A stretch of DNA of 13,371 nucleotides from NCBI GenBank assembly GCA_009692985.1, contig SHYF01000032.1:1-13371 (forward strand), given 5' to 3'. Source of the stretch: Dehalococcoidia bacterium (GTDB lineage: Bacteria > Chloroflexota > Dehalococcoidia > Lucifugimonadales > SHYF01). The translations under genes and the position numbers were made by a program. Numbering within the stretch: the stretch's first letter is position 1; every line of letters begins with the position of its first letter. The notes under the pieces are model-generated. The model was not told the DNA's origin. It searched no databases and saw only the letters and a list, made by a program, of their open reading frames with translations. Shown here in pieces: positions 6,817 through 13,371 of the stretch.

Positions 6817-7080
6817 TCAGCGGTGCTCCAGATCCACGATGGTAACGCCGGCGTCGCCCTGGCCGTAGGGGGCTAGCGCATAGCTTTTTACCATCGGGTG
6901 CTGGCTGAGGCGCTCCCACACTGCGTTCTTGACGGCCCCGGTGCCTTTGCCGTGGATGATGCGGACGCTGGGATGGCCCGCCATGAATGCGGAGTCCAGG
7001 TACTTGTCCAATCGATAAAGGGCCTCCTCCACATCGAGGTGGCGCAGCATAAGCTCAGAGGGAATGGTGGGTGAGGTCAT
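6817..7080 (-). CDS. Stand-alone Smr (small MutS-related) domain protein
   Basis: An 87-aa protein that is little more than one Smr domain. Characteristic blocks are LRHLDVEEALYRLDKYLDSA (12-31), VRIIHGKGTGAVKNAV (39-54) with the HGKGTG signature (43-48), and a C-terminal GDAGVTIVDL. In MutS2 this domain is the C-terminal nuclease module, and free-standing versions also occur. Nicking activity is plausible, but the usual LDLHG/LDLRG motif is altered to LMLRHLD, so it is uncertain. The gene starts 21 bases after the NUDIX stop, so the two are probably co-transcribed. No clear Shine-Dalgarno precedes ATG 7080. No MutS2 core lies next to it, so it is not an obvious remnant of mutS2. Confidence 0.82.
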   Translation of the reverse strand: MTSPTIPSELMLRHLDVEEALYRLDKYLDSAFMAGHPSVRIIHGKGTGAVKNAVWERLSQHPMVKSYALAPYGQGDAGVTIVDLEHR

Positions 7081-7101
7081 GGGCGTAGGGCTGCTTTCCG
7101 A

Positions 7102-7680
7102 CTAAGGATTGAAGCCTGCCCGTTTGTAAAGTTTGCCAGAGGCGAAAAGATCTGTAGCCGGCCCCAAGGTTTCCTGTTTGAGCTGGTCGAGAACCAGCCG
7201 GTCCGTTGGGAAAGCCAAGGGTTCTGGCAGGGTGTCCAAGGGGAAGAAGTCCACGGCGTCCAGGTCGTCGCCAGCCTGGAGATTGCCTCCAACAACCGTG
7301 GCCCGGAACCAGATGCCCACGGTGAGGGCGTTGGGGTTGTGGAAGTTGGAATGGACGGCATAGACGGCGCCAATATCCACATTCAAACCTGTTTCTTCGA
7401 GGAACTCTCGGCGCGCCGCTGCTCGGACATCCTCGCCCCATTCCACGTAGCCGCAGGGGATGCACCAGGCTCCGCTGCCAAAACTGACTCTGGCCCTGCG
7501 TCCCAGCAGGATTTTCTGGCCGTTCAGAACTACTATCCCTACGCCTGTAACAGGGTAGCGACGGAGCGCGAATCCGCATGCCGGGCAGGACAGTCTGGTC
7601 CCGCCCCTCCTCTGGATGGTGTCCAGGGGAGTCGCGCATTGTGGGCAAAACTGGAAGTGGCTGTTTGTAGACTGCTCCAT
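7102..7680 (-). CDS. NUDIX hydrolase with N-terminal zinc ribbon
   Basis: A 192-aa cytoplasmic hydrolase of nucleoside diphosphates linked to another moiety. A zinc ribbon is formed by Cys12, Cys15, Cys32 and Cys35 (CPQC...CPAC). It is followed by a complete Nudix box at 77-99, [20 protein letters not shown] then TGL, with every G-x5-E-x7-RE-x2-EE-x-G position met. The ribbon plus Nudix layout recalls NudC-type or ADP-ribose/NADH pyrophosphatases, but the protein is shorter than NudC and lacks its N-terminal domain, so the substrate is open. The ATG shares one base with the selA stop (TGATG), a typical translational-coupling arrangement. It is followed 21 bases later by the Smr gene. Confidence 0.9.
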   Translation of the reverse strand: MEQSTNSHFQFCPQCATPLDTIQRRGGTRLSCPACGFALRRYPVTGVGIVVLNGQKILLGRRARVSFGSGAWCIPCGYVEWGEDVRAAARREFLEETGLNVDIGAVYAVHSNFHNPNALTVGIWFRATVVGGNLQAGDDLDAVDFFPLDTLPEPLAFPTDRLVLDQLKQETLGPATDLFASGKLYKRAGFNP

Positions 7681-9047
7681 CAGGCCATCGCCTCTCTCAC
7701 CGCCTTCACCAGCGCTTTCTCCTCATCCGGCAGCACGGTGCGCGGGTCCAACACGACGCGGTCGTCCTCGATACGTGCAACCACAGGGATGCTGGCCTGT
7801 CTCAGGCGCTGGGCCAGGCCCTCCGCGCCACCAGTTGAGGCGTCGGGGTCAAGGGCCAGAAGCCATGTGGGAAGGGTCTCGCCGGGAAGGCTGCCGCCGC
7901 CAATGGTGGAGTAGCCTCGGACCAAGCTGGCCCGCAGGCCGATGGCTCTTCGCCACCGGGCCGTGCGCCGCTTCATCTCTTCGGGCGTCATGGCGATCAT
8001 CTTCCAAACGGGGATGGCAGTGGCGGCTTCGCCTTTCAGGTAGTGGAGAAGTGTAGCGCCCAGAGCAGCCAGGCTCATCTTGTCAATGCGCATTGCCCTG
8101 GCCAGTGGGTGGCGCTCCAGACGCGCCACAAGCTCTCGCTGCCCTACTACTACGCCAGCTTGAGGCCCGCCCAGGAGCTTGTCGCCGGAGAAGAAGGCCA
8201 GGCTGCATCCCGCAGCAATGCTCTCCTGCACGGTTGGTTCGTGGGCCAGGCCAAACTGAGTCGTCTCTAGCAAGCAGCCGGACCCCAGGTCGTGCAGCAC
8301 AGGTACGTTGTGCCGTTTGCCCATCTCCACCAGCTCAAGGGTTTCGGGGGTGTGAGTAAAGCCCATCACGCGGAAGTTGCTGGTGTGGACTTTCAGAAGG
8401 GCAGCCGTATTCTCTGTGATGGCGGCCTCGTAGTCGGCCACGTAGGTACGGTTGGTGGTGCCGACCTCCACCAGTTTGGCGCCACTCTGGGCCAGCACGT
8501 CGGGGATGCGGAATCCGCCGCCTATCTCCACGGCCTCGCCCCTGGACACTATGACCTCTTTGCCGTAGGCGATGGCCGCCAGCCCCAGCATGACAGCAGA
8601 GGCGTTGTTGTTGACCACCAGGACCGCTTCAGCACCGGTGACCTGGCACAGGAGGGACCGCATGTGAGCCTGGCGAGAACCGCGCTCGCCTTTGACCAGC
8701 TCGAACTCCAGGTCTGTGTATCCGGTGGCCGCAGCCATGGCCGCCTGAGCTGCCTGCGGACTGAGGGGCGCTCTGCCAAGGTTGGTGTGCAGTATGACGC
8801 CTGTGGCATTGATAACCGGCTGTGGCCGGGACTGCCACGCTTGGGCGGCTCGGTGGCTGATCATATCCACTAGCTCCGACAAGGTAGGAGCAGCAGCGCC
8901 CTGGGCTATTGCGCTACGGCACTCGTCCAGCTGCTGGCGGATTATCTTTACCACGGCGTCATGGGAGTAGGTCTGGGCAAGCCGCAGGAGTAGCTCCTGG
9001 GAAAGCAGGAGGTCAACGCTGGGCAGGTTGCGAAGGCTGCTGGACAT
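7680..9047 (-). CDS. selA: L-seryl-tRNA(Sec) selenium transferase
   Basis: A 455-aa PLP enzyme that converts Ser-tRNA(Sec) to Sec-tRNA(Sec) using selenophosphate. It matches bacterial SelA along its length: [19 protein letters not shown] (78-96), [20 protein letters not shown] (136-155), [18 protein letters not shown] (167-184), VGTTNRT (195-201), KVHTSNF (219-225), and [14 protein letters not shown] (285-298) with PLP-lysine 290. Length is normal. ATG 9047 is chosen because the protein then starts with the expected [12 protein letters not shown]. The open frame to 9371 runs antisense through a tRNA gene and is spurious. A TGCTACAAT extended -10 lies at 9089-9081. Presence of selA implies selenoproteins, selB, selD and tRNA-Sec elsewhere; none is in this window. 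It is the first gene of the selA-NUDIX-Smr cluster. Confidence 0.97.
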   Translation of the reverse strand: MSSSLRNLPSVDLLLSQELLLRLAQTYSHDAVVKIIRQQLDECRSAIAQGAAAPTLSELVDMISHRAAQAWQSRPQPVINATGVILHTNLGRAPLSPQAAQAAMAAATGYTDLEFELVKGERGSRQAHMRSLLCQVTGAEAVLVVNNNASAVMLGLAAIAYGKEVIVSRGEAVEIGGGFRIPDVLAQSGAKLVEVGTTNRTYVADYEAAITENTAALLKVHTSNFRVMGFTHTPETLELVEMGKRHNVPVLHDLGSGCLLETTQFGLAHEPTVQESIAAGCSLAFFSGDKLLGGPQAGVVVGQRELVARLERHPLARAMRIDKMSLAALGATLLHYLKGEAATAIPVWKMIAMTPEEMKRRTARWRRAIGLRASLVRGYSTIGGGSLPGETLPTWLLALDPDASTGGAEGLAQRLRQASIPVVARIEDDRVVLDPRTVLPDEEKALVKAVREAMA

Positions 9048-9080
9048 CGTAATTGGTCCCCAGTCGGGATCGGCAGGCGT

Positions 9081-9089
9081 ATTGTAGCA
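9081..9089 (-). promoter_or_regulatory. Probable extended -10 element of selA
   Basis: TGCTACAAT on the minus strand has the TGn extension and a 5/6 match to TATAAT. Transcription would start near 9074 and leave a leader of about 27 bases. No convincing -35 is seen, which extended -10 promoters tolerate. A weak GGGGA lies 11 bases before the ATG. Confidence 0.45.
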
Positions 9090-9126
9090 CGCAAAGGCTA
9101 GCTGGTAGAGAAATGCGGCCTCGCCC

Positions 9127-9155
9127 TTGCTGAAAGCTTCGTCCGGTGATATGCT
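9127..9155 (+). promoter_or_regulatory. Possible promoter of tRNA-Pro
   Basis: TTGCTG (9127-9132) and TATGCT (9150-9155) are 17 bases apart and match sigma70 at 3/6 and 4/6. The start would fall near 9162, three bases before the mature tRNA. Spacing and position are good but the hexamers are weak. Confidence 0.35.
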
Positions 9156-9164
9156 ACCCGCAGT

Positions 9165-9238
9165 CGGGGCGTAGCGCAGCCCGGTAGCGCACCTGCATGG
9201 GGTGCAGGGGGTCGGTGGTTCAAATCCACTCGCCCCGA
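9165..9238 (+). tRNA. tRNA-Pro, anticodon GGG
   Basis: A 74-base cloverleaf can be drawn by eye. The acceptor stem CGGGGCG (9165-9171) pairs perfectly with CGCCCCG (9231-9237), with discriminator A at 9238. The D stem is GCGC/GCGC with the loop AGCCCGGTA. The anticodon stem CCTGC/GCAGG encloses the loop ATGGGGT, placing GGG at 9199-9201 after T33. The T arm GGTGG-TTCAAAT-CCACT has one G-T pair. The sequence closely resembles bacterial tRNA-Pro(GGG), which reads CCC and CCU codons. The 3' CCA is not encoded and must be added. The gene is divergent from selA and lies 147 bases upstream of the binding-protein gene on the same strand. Confidence 0.97.
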
Positions 9239-9385
9239 TCTCAGACAACCCCTGTCCCACAGAGTTAGGTAGGCGAAGTGTGGGGCATATTAAGGTTTCG
9301 GGCGAATTGCGGTAATTTGCTTCCCTCGGATTCAGACTTCCTCTATGGTGTCTCGAAAATTCCAGTATCAAATAAAGGGGTACAC

Positions 9386-11188
9386 ATGAAGAGCTTTAGT
9401 CTACGCCGTCCTTGGCGTTCCTCGATGGCCGCTTTCCTGATTCCGCTCTTGACCTTCCTCTTGGCCTGCGGGCCTGGCGAAGAGACTACGCCTATACCCG
9501 CCGCCACGGCGACGCCCACTGCCATGGCTGTTGTCACGGCAACCCCCACTGTAGCGCGGGCCGCAACTCCCTCGCCAACCAGTCAAGGCCCCGCTGCTAC
9601 GCCCACATCAACCTCCGTGGCTGTGCCAACGCCTACTTCCACACCTGGCGAGCAGCCCAAGCGAGGAGGAACGCTCCTTATTGTAACGGCAGGCTATCCA
9701 GAGTCCTTTGACGCGAAGCTATTGACCAACTCCCTGGGCTACTATGAGTGGAACGCCAAGCTGTACAACAACCTGGTGGCCAACTACGAGGACGACAAGA
9801 TCGAGTGTGATGTGTGCACCGGCTGGCGCGTGGAGAACAGTGGCAAAACGTGGGTTTTCGACCTAATCAGGGGAGTGAAGTTCCACGATGGCAGGGAGCT
9901 TACCGCTGAGGATGTGAAGTACTCTTTAGAGCTTCAGATGGGATACGTTGACGGCCTAGTCTCTCCACGCGGGGGCCTAATCAAGGAGTTCATTGAAACC
10001 GTGGATGCCCCAAGCAAGTACGCGGTGCGCATCAACCTGTTCCGGCCAACCACTATACAGAATAAGCTGCTGGGCATAGGGGCCAGCGTCATCTACCCCA
10101 AAGGCACAATCAGGACTGACCTTCAGTCAAAGCCCCAGGGATCCGGGCCCTTCTTGCTCACCTCGGCCGTCAGCGGCTCGGGCTATGTCATGGATCGCAA
10201 CCCCAACTACTTCAAACCCGGGCAGCCTTACCTGGACAGGATCGAGATGACGTCGGTGGCCGATCTAAACAGCCGAAACGCGTTGTTCCTGGTCGGGAAG
10301 ACCAAGTACTACGGGGACCTGAGGGACAGCACTGTCCAGGGTTTCATGCCCACTCTGGAGAAGATGACAGCTGATGGGAAGGTGAGCCGCAAAACGGTAT
10401 TGGGAGGCTGTGGACCCACCGGAGTTTGGATGAACATTGCCAAGCCGCCTTTCAATGACATTAAGGTAAGGAAGGTGTTCAATCTGGCCACTGATAGAAA
10501 GTCCTTGGACACGGTAATGATGGGCGCATACGGTCACGCGTCTCTCATGGGTTTCGTCGCTGGAATGCCTTATGCCGTGCCAGAGGAGAAGATATGGGAT
10601 ATAGTGCCCGGCTGGGGCACAGGCGCCAAGAAGCAGCAGGAGATCGGGCAGGCCAAGCAGTTGCTGATAGACGCGGGTTTCCCCAATGGCTTGGACATCC
10701 TTCAGTTCCACACTGCCATAAGTGCCGGCGACGTCCACATTGGGCATGAGCCCTACCAGCAGATGCTGAAGGCCGTCGGGGTAAGGACCACCCTCCAGCT
10801 AATGAGCGGGCCTGATCAGCTGGAGCGCATGAACAAGGGGAACTACACGTTCCAGGTCTATATTCTGTGCCAGACCACCCATGACCCCGACGAGGGGATA
10901 GGCCAGCAGTGGATCACGGGCGGTGCCCGCAACAACGTCGGCTACAGTAACCCTGAGGTTGACAAGCTCTTCCTGCAAATGATCTCCGAGTCCGACTTTG
11001 CCAAGAAGAAGGTGATCTTTGACAAGATACAGGACATCATCGTATTGCAAGACGTAGCTTGGGCGCCCACCACTCAGAGCAACGGTGCGAACTTCTGGTG
11101 GAAGGATCTGAGAGGCTTCACCACGGGCATGAATACGTGGGCAGCGGCTGGCATGTGGCGGGCAGACCGCTACTGGCTGCAGCCATAG
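9386..11188 (+). CDS. ABC transporter substrate-binding lipoprotein, family 5
   Basis: A 600-aa extracytoplasmic binding protein of the SBP_bac_5 (OppA/DppA/NikA) family, the ligand receptor of the importer encoded downstream. Residues 1-27 form a lipoprotein signal with the lipobox LLAC and lipidated Cys28. Residues 29-91 are a Thr/Pro/Ala-rich linker with repeated ATPT-type units. The SBP domain starts about residue 93 (KRGGTLLIV) and runs to the C-terminus. The block GVKFHDGRELTAEDVKYSLE (about 175-194) is the family signature. ATG 9386 is supported by AAAGGGG ending 5 bases before it and by the signal peptide directly following; an upstream ATG at 9278 lacks both. The ligand (peptide, opine, sugar or nickel) cannot be decided. 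Two permease genes follow. Confidence 0.93.
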   Translation: MKSFSLRRPWRSSMAAFLIPLLTFLLACGPGEETTPIPAATATPTAMAVVTATPTVARAATPSPTSQGPAATPTSTSVAVPTPTSTPGEQPKRGGTLLIVTAGYPESFDAKLLTNSLGYYEWNAKLYNNLVANYEDDKIECDVCTGWRVENSGKTWVFDLIRGVKFHDGRELTAEDVKYSLELQMGYVDGLVSPRGGLIKEFIETVDAPSKYAVRINLFRPTTIQNKLLGIGASVIYPKGTIRTDLQSKPQGSGPFLLTSAVSGSGYVMDRNPNYFKPGQPYLDRIEMTSVADLNSRNALFLVGKTKYYGDLRDSTVQGFMPTLEKMTADGKVSRKTVLGGCGPTGVWMNIAKPPFNDIKVRKVFNLATDRKSLDTVMMGAYGHASLMGFVAGMPYAVPEEKIWDIVPGWGTGAKKQQEIGQAKQLLIDAGFPNGLDILQFHTAISAGDVHIGHEPYQQMLKAVGVRTTLQLMSGPDQLERMNKGNYTFQVYILCQTTHDPDEGIGQQWITGGARNNVGYSNPEVDKLFLQMISESDFAKKKVIFDKIQDIIVLQDVAWAPTTQSNGANFWWKDLRGFTTGMNTWAAAGMWRADRYWLQP

Positions 11189-11274
11189 TTGGCGCAATGG
11201 GGTTGGAGCAAGTGAGGATCAAGCTGAGATGTAAGGTTATGCCTGTTGGACCTACAAATAAGATGTGAAGCTTT

Positions 11275-12240
11275 ATGACTAAGTACATTGCCCAGCGATT
11301 GCTTCTCATGATACCCACCATCTTGCTCCTGACGTTGATGGTCTTCATCCTGATGCGGGTGCTGCCAGGTGATGTGGTGACACTCATTCTGGGCGATGAA
11401 ACTGGTGGTGGCTTCACAAAGGCCGGCAACGTGTCCGTCGATGTCCTGCGGAAACGATTGGGCTTGGACCAGCCTTTGCCTATGCAGTACCTGACTTGGC
11501 TTGGGGACATGGTAAGGGGCGATTTCGGGCGCTCTTTGTACTCCAACATTCCGGTGATGGACGACATACTGCTGCGCCTGCCCATCACAGTCCAGCTTGC
11601 GCTTATGGGTACCATTGCGGGTATGTTGTTGGGCATACCTATGGGAATCCTATCTGCGGTGTATCACAACTCGTGGTTGGACCAAGTGCTGCGCTTTCTG
11701 GGCATCGTTTTTCTGGCGGTCCCCAGCTTCTGGCTAGGGCTGGTGGTGATACTGACGGGCTCCATCTGGTTCAATTATGTGCCACCCATAGGTCGCAACG
11801 TGCTTTGGGAGAGTCCAATAGACAACATGTTGCAGCTTATGTGGCCTACGTTGATCCTGGCCTCTTTGGGTATGGCCACAATAGCCAGGATGACCCGCTC
11901 TACCATGCTGGAGGTCTTGCGAGAGGACTACATCCGCACCGCCAGGGCCAAGGGACTTTCCGAACAGGTGGTAATAGTGCGCCACGCGCTGAAGAACGCC
12001 CTTATTCCTGTGGTGACTCTCGCAGGCCTTACCTTTGCAAATCTGATGGGCGGCACTGTGATCTTGGAGCAAATATTCTCGATTCCTGGCATGGGTCAGT
12101 TCTTCATAACCGCGATTCTAAAGCAGGACTACACAATAGTTCAAAGCACGTTGGTTGTGTTCGCGGTGGTATTCATGCTTGTCAATCTGCTGGTGGACCT
12201 GACGTACGGATGGCTAGACCCACGGATAAGCTACTCATGA
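11275..12240 (+). CDS. ABC transporter permease, DppB/OppB type
   Basis: A 321-aa inner-membrane permease of the binding-protein-dependent transport family. The N-terminus YIAQRLLLMIPTILLL then FILMRVLPGD is typical of DppB. Next come LGLDQPLPMQY and GDFGRSLYSNIPV, then several membrane helices. The EAA loop that contacts the ATPase is EDYIRTARAKGLSEQVVIVR followed by HALKNALIPVV (about 221-251). The length is normal. It starts 86 bases after the binding-protein gene, and a GTGAAG just before the ATG is a weak ribosome site. It should pair with the permease encoded at 12272. Confidence 0.95.
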   Translation: MTKYIAQRLLLMIPTILLLTLMVFILMRVLPGDVVTLILGDETGGGFTKAGNVSVDVLRKRLGLDQPLPMQYLTWLGDMVRGDFGRSLYSNIPVMDDILLRLPITVQLALMGTIAGMLLGIPMGILSAVYHNSWLDQVLRFLGIVFLAVPSFWLGLVVILTGSIWFNYVPPIGRNVLWESPIDNMLQLMWPTLILASLGMATIARMTRSTMLEVLREDYIRTARAKGLSEQVVIVRHALKNALIPVVTLAGLTFANLMGGTVILEQIFSIPGMGQFFITAILKQDYTIVQSTLVVFAVVFMLVNLLVDLTYGWLDPRISYS

Positions 12241-12271
12241 GATACCTGCTTCTGCGCAAGGATAGCCAGTT

Positions 12272-13177
12272 ATGAGAACGGAGCGGGCAGTGAAGCGGGT
12301 AGGTGTGACTTCACGGGCACGCCAACGAGTTCAGCGCATCCTGGCCGGGTTGGCTACCTTTGCCCGGCGGCAACCCCTGGGCACTATTGCGCTGGTTACA
12401 GTCCTGGGTGCCTTCGGGATGGCTGTATTGGCAAGCTGGGTAGCCCCTTACGACCCTAGAATAGGTGTGGCCAGCGACAGGCTCACAGGACCAAGCCTCG
12501 GGCACTTGTTCGGAACTGACGAGCAGGGCCGGGACCTCTTAAGCCGCATAATCTACGGCACGCGTGTCTCTCTCGCGGTATCATTCTTCTCCGTCGCCGT
12601 TGGCACTGGAGGTGGGTACTTGCTGGGCGTTGTTAGCGGCTATGCCGGCGGTAAGTTCGATATCATTGTCCAGCGGGTAATAGATGCCATGCTGGCGTTC
12701 CCAACCCTTCTGCTGGCCCTAGTCATGGTGTCGGTCCTTACGCCCGGGCTTGATAAGGTGATCATAGCTATCGCCGTTGCAATAATACCTCGTGCTGCGC
12801 GTGTTAGCCGCGGGGTGGCGTTGTCCATCAAGGAGAATGTCTACGTTGACGCAGCCAGAGTTATTGGTGCGACTGCCACGCGAATTATGCTGCGACACGT
12901 CCTCCCAAACACCATGGCGCCTTTCCTTATCTTGGCCTCCGTGGGATTGGGCGGCGCCATTCTCACAGAAGCCACCTTGAGCTACCTGGGCCTGGGTGTG
13001 CCGCCACCTGCCCCCTCCTGGGGCCAGATGATGTCGGGGGCGGCACGGGACTATGCTGTCATTGCTCCCTGGCTGATCATTTTCCCCGGCGTTGCCATTG
13101 GTGCGCTGGTGTTGGCGTTCAACCTCTTTGGCGACACCTTGCGGGACGTCTGGGACCCCAAGCTGCGCGGCCGCTAA
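12272..13177 (+). CDS. ABC transporter permease, DppC/OppC type
   Basis: A 301-aa inner-membrane permease, heterodimer partner of the 11275-12240 product. After a basic N-terminus the first helix is followed by VAPYDPR, then HLFGTDEQGRDLLSRIIYGT (about 78-97), a DppC hallmark. The EAA loop is KENVYVDAARVIGATATRIM followed by LRHVLPNTMAPF (about 188-219). The C-terminal GLGVPPPAPSWGQMM is also typical. AAGGA (12258-12262) lies 9 bases before the ATG, and the gene is 31 bases after the first permease. No ATPase gene follows: the TAA stop overlaps the stop of an opposite-strand gene, so the importer must use ATPases encoded elsewhere. Confidence 0.95.
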   Translation: MRTERAVKRVGVTSRARQRVQRILAGLATFARRQPLGTIALVTVLGAFGMAVLASWVAPYDPRIGVASDRLTGPSLGHLFGTDEQGRDLLSRIIYGTRVSLAVSFFSVAVGTGGGYLLGVVSGYAGGKFDIIVQRVIDAMLAFPTLLLALVMVSVLTPGLDKVIIAIAVAIIPRAARVSRGVALSIKENVYVDAARVIGATATRIMLRHVLPNTMAPFLILASVGLGGAILTEATLSYLGLGVPPPAPSWGQMMSGAARDYAVIAPWLIIFPGVAIGALVLAFNLFGDTLRDVWDPKLRGR

Positions 13178-13371
13178 TGATGACCACCAGCCGCTGGCGC
13201 CTTCTTCAGCCGGTCCTTCTCTAGGGCTGGCCGCCACTTGGGCAGGCTAATCTCCGGCGTAATGTCCTCGAACACCACCTCCACCGGCATGTTGTTGTAG
13301 ATGGTGTGCGGATCGCACTCCACTATGTTGGTGTTCATACGGCAGTCGCTCTGTTCCGCCAGGGCAATCAG
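13174..13371 (-). CDS. DUF35 / Zn-ribbon OB-fold protein, 3' fragment
   Basis: The last 65 codons of a leftward gene whose start lies beyond the window; the frame is open to base 13371. The peptide contains RMNTNIVECDPHTIYNNMPV and EVVFEDITPEISLPKWRPA. These match the C-terminal OB-fold of DUF35 (ChsH2-like) proteins, in which a TNIV-x-CDP block is followed by GMPVEVVFEDVT and LPKFRP. Such proteins usually partner a thiolase or hydratase acting on CoA substrates, so a thiolase gene may be next to it outside the window. The tail is Lys/Ala-rich and ends GGHH. The TAG stop (13176-13174) overlaps the convergent permease gene by 4 bases, leaving no space for a terminator. Confidence 0.78.
   Translation of the reverse strand: MIALAEQSDCRMNTNIVECDPHTIYNNMPVEVVFEDITPEISLPKWRPALEKDRLKKAPAAGGHH

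Noticed and set aside
9254..9284. Possible terminator hairpin CCCACA...TGTGGG after tRNA-Pro
   Set aside because: The 6-bp stem has a long loop and no T tract, so it is not convincing.
9048..9371. N-terminal extension of selA to 9371 (108 extra residues)
   Set aside because: It runs antisense through the tRNA-Pro gene, giving the familiar spurious GFEPPTPCTPCRCATGLRYAP peptide. SelA homology begins at the ATG at 9047.
9278..9385. Earlier start for the binding protein at 9278
   Set aside because: The extra residues are not signal-like and no ribosome site precedes them. ATG 9386 has AAAGGGG and a proper lipoprotein signal.
1..13371. CRISPR array, toxin-antitoxin pair, phage or integrase genes
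   Set aside because: No regularly spaced direct repeats and no such gene families were seen on either strand.

Overview
The window is a GC-rich bacterial chromosomal segment, mostly housekeeping and transport genes. No phage, plasmid, CRISPR or defence genes are visible. The mix points towards Chloroflexota, possibly a Dehalococcoidia-like lineage: a lipoprotein with a long Thr/Pro linker behind the lipobox, COG2945 alpha/beta hydrolases, a RAYT remnant with 'GGGGCGCAGCATGCTGCGCCCC'-type palindromes, and selA. This assignment is inferred from general familiarity and is not proven by any marker here.

Layout. Positions 1-2434 read leftwards. From upstream to downstream they hold an alpha/beta hydrolase (1784-2434), a 377-base gap with a C/G-rich repeat, a second hydrolase of the same family (768-1406), lspA for signal peptidase II (61-726), and the first 21 codons of a gene that looks like an RluA/RluD pseudouridine synthase (1-64), overlapping lspA by 4 bases. 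Positions 2581-4894 read rightwards: a PLP-dependent threonine aldolase (ltaE) overlapped by an MFS exporter. A long imperfect inverted repeat (4899-5022) separates this pair from the convergent rarA gene (5045-6406, leftward). Behind the rarA start is a truncated RAYT transposase element bounded by two 28-bp palindromes (6468-6809). Then comes a leftward cluster read as selA -> NUDIX hydrolase -> stand-alone Smr domain (9047 down to 6817). A tRNA-Pro(GGG) gene lies divergent from selA at 9165-9238. The right end (9386-13177, rightward) encodes a peptide/nickel-type ABC importer: a family 5 binding lipoprotein and two permeases, with no ATPase genes. The last permease overlaps tail-to-tail by 4 bases with the 3' end of a DUF35/OB-fold Zn-ribbon gene that runs off the window.

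How the genes relate. LspA would process the lipoprotein signal peptide of proteins such as the binding protein at 9386. SelA makes Sec-tRNA, so the genome should encode selenoproteins, selB and selC elsewhere; none is seen here. I found no convincing new multi-gene system. The most unusual items are the dispersed C/G-rich repeat family, the RAYT remnant that ends exactly at its palindrome, the leaderless-looking rarA promoter with a 16-bp palindrome, and the selA-NUDIX-Smr cluster.
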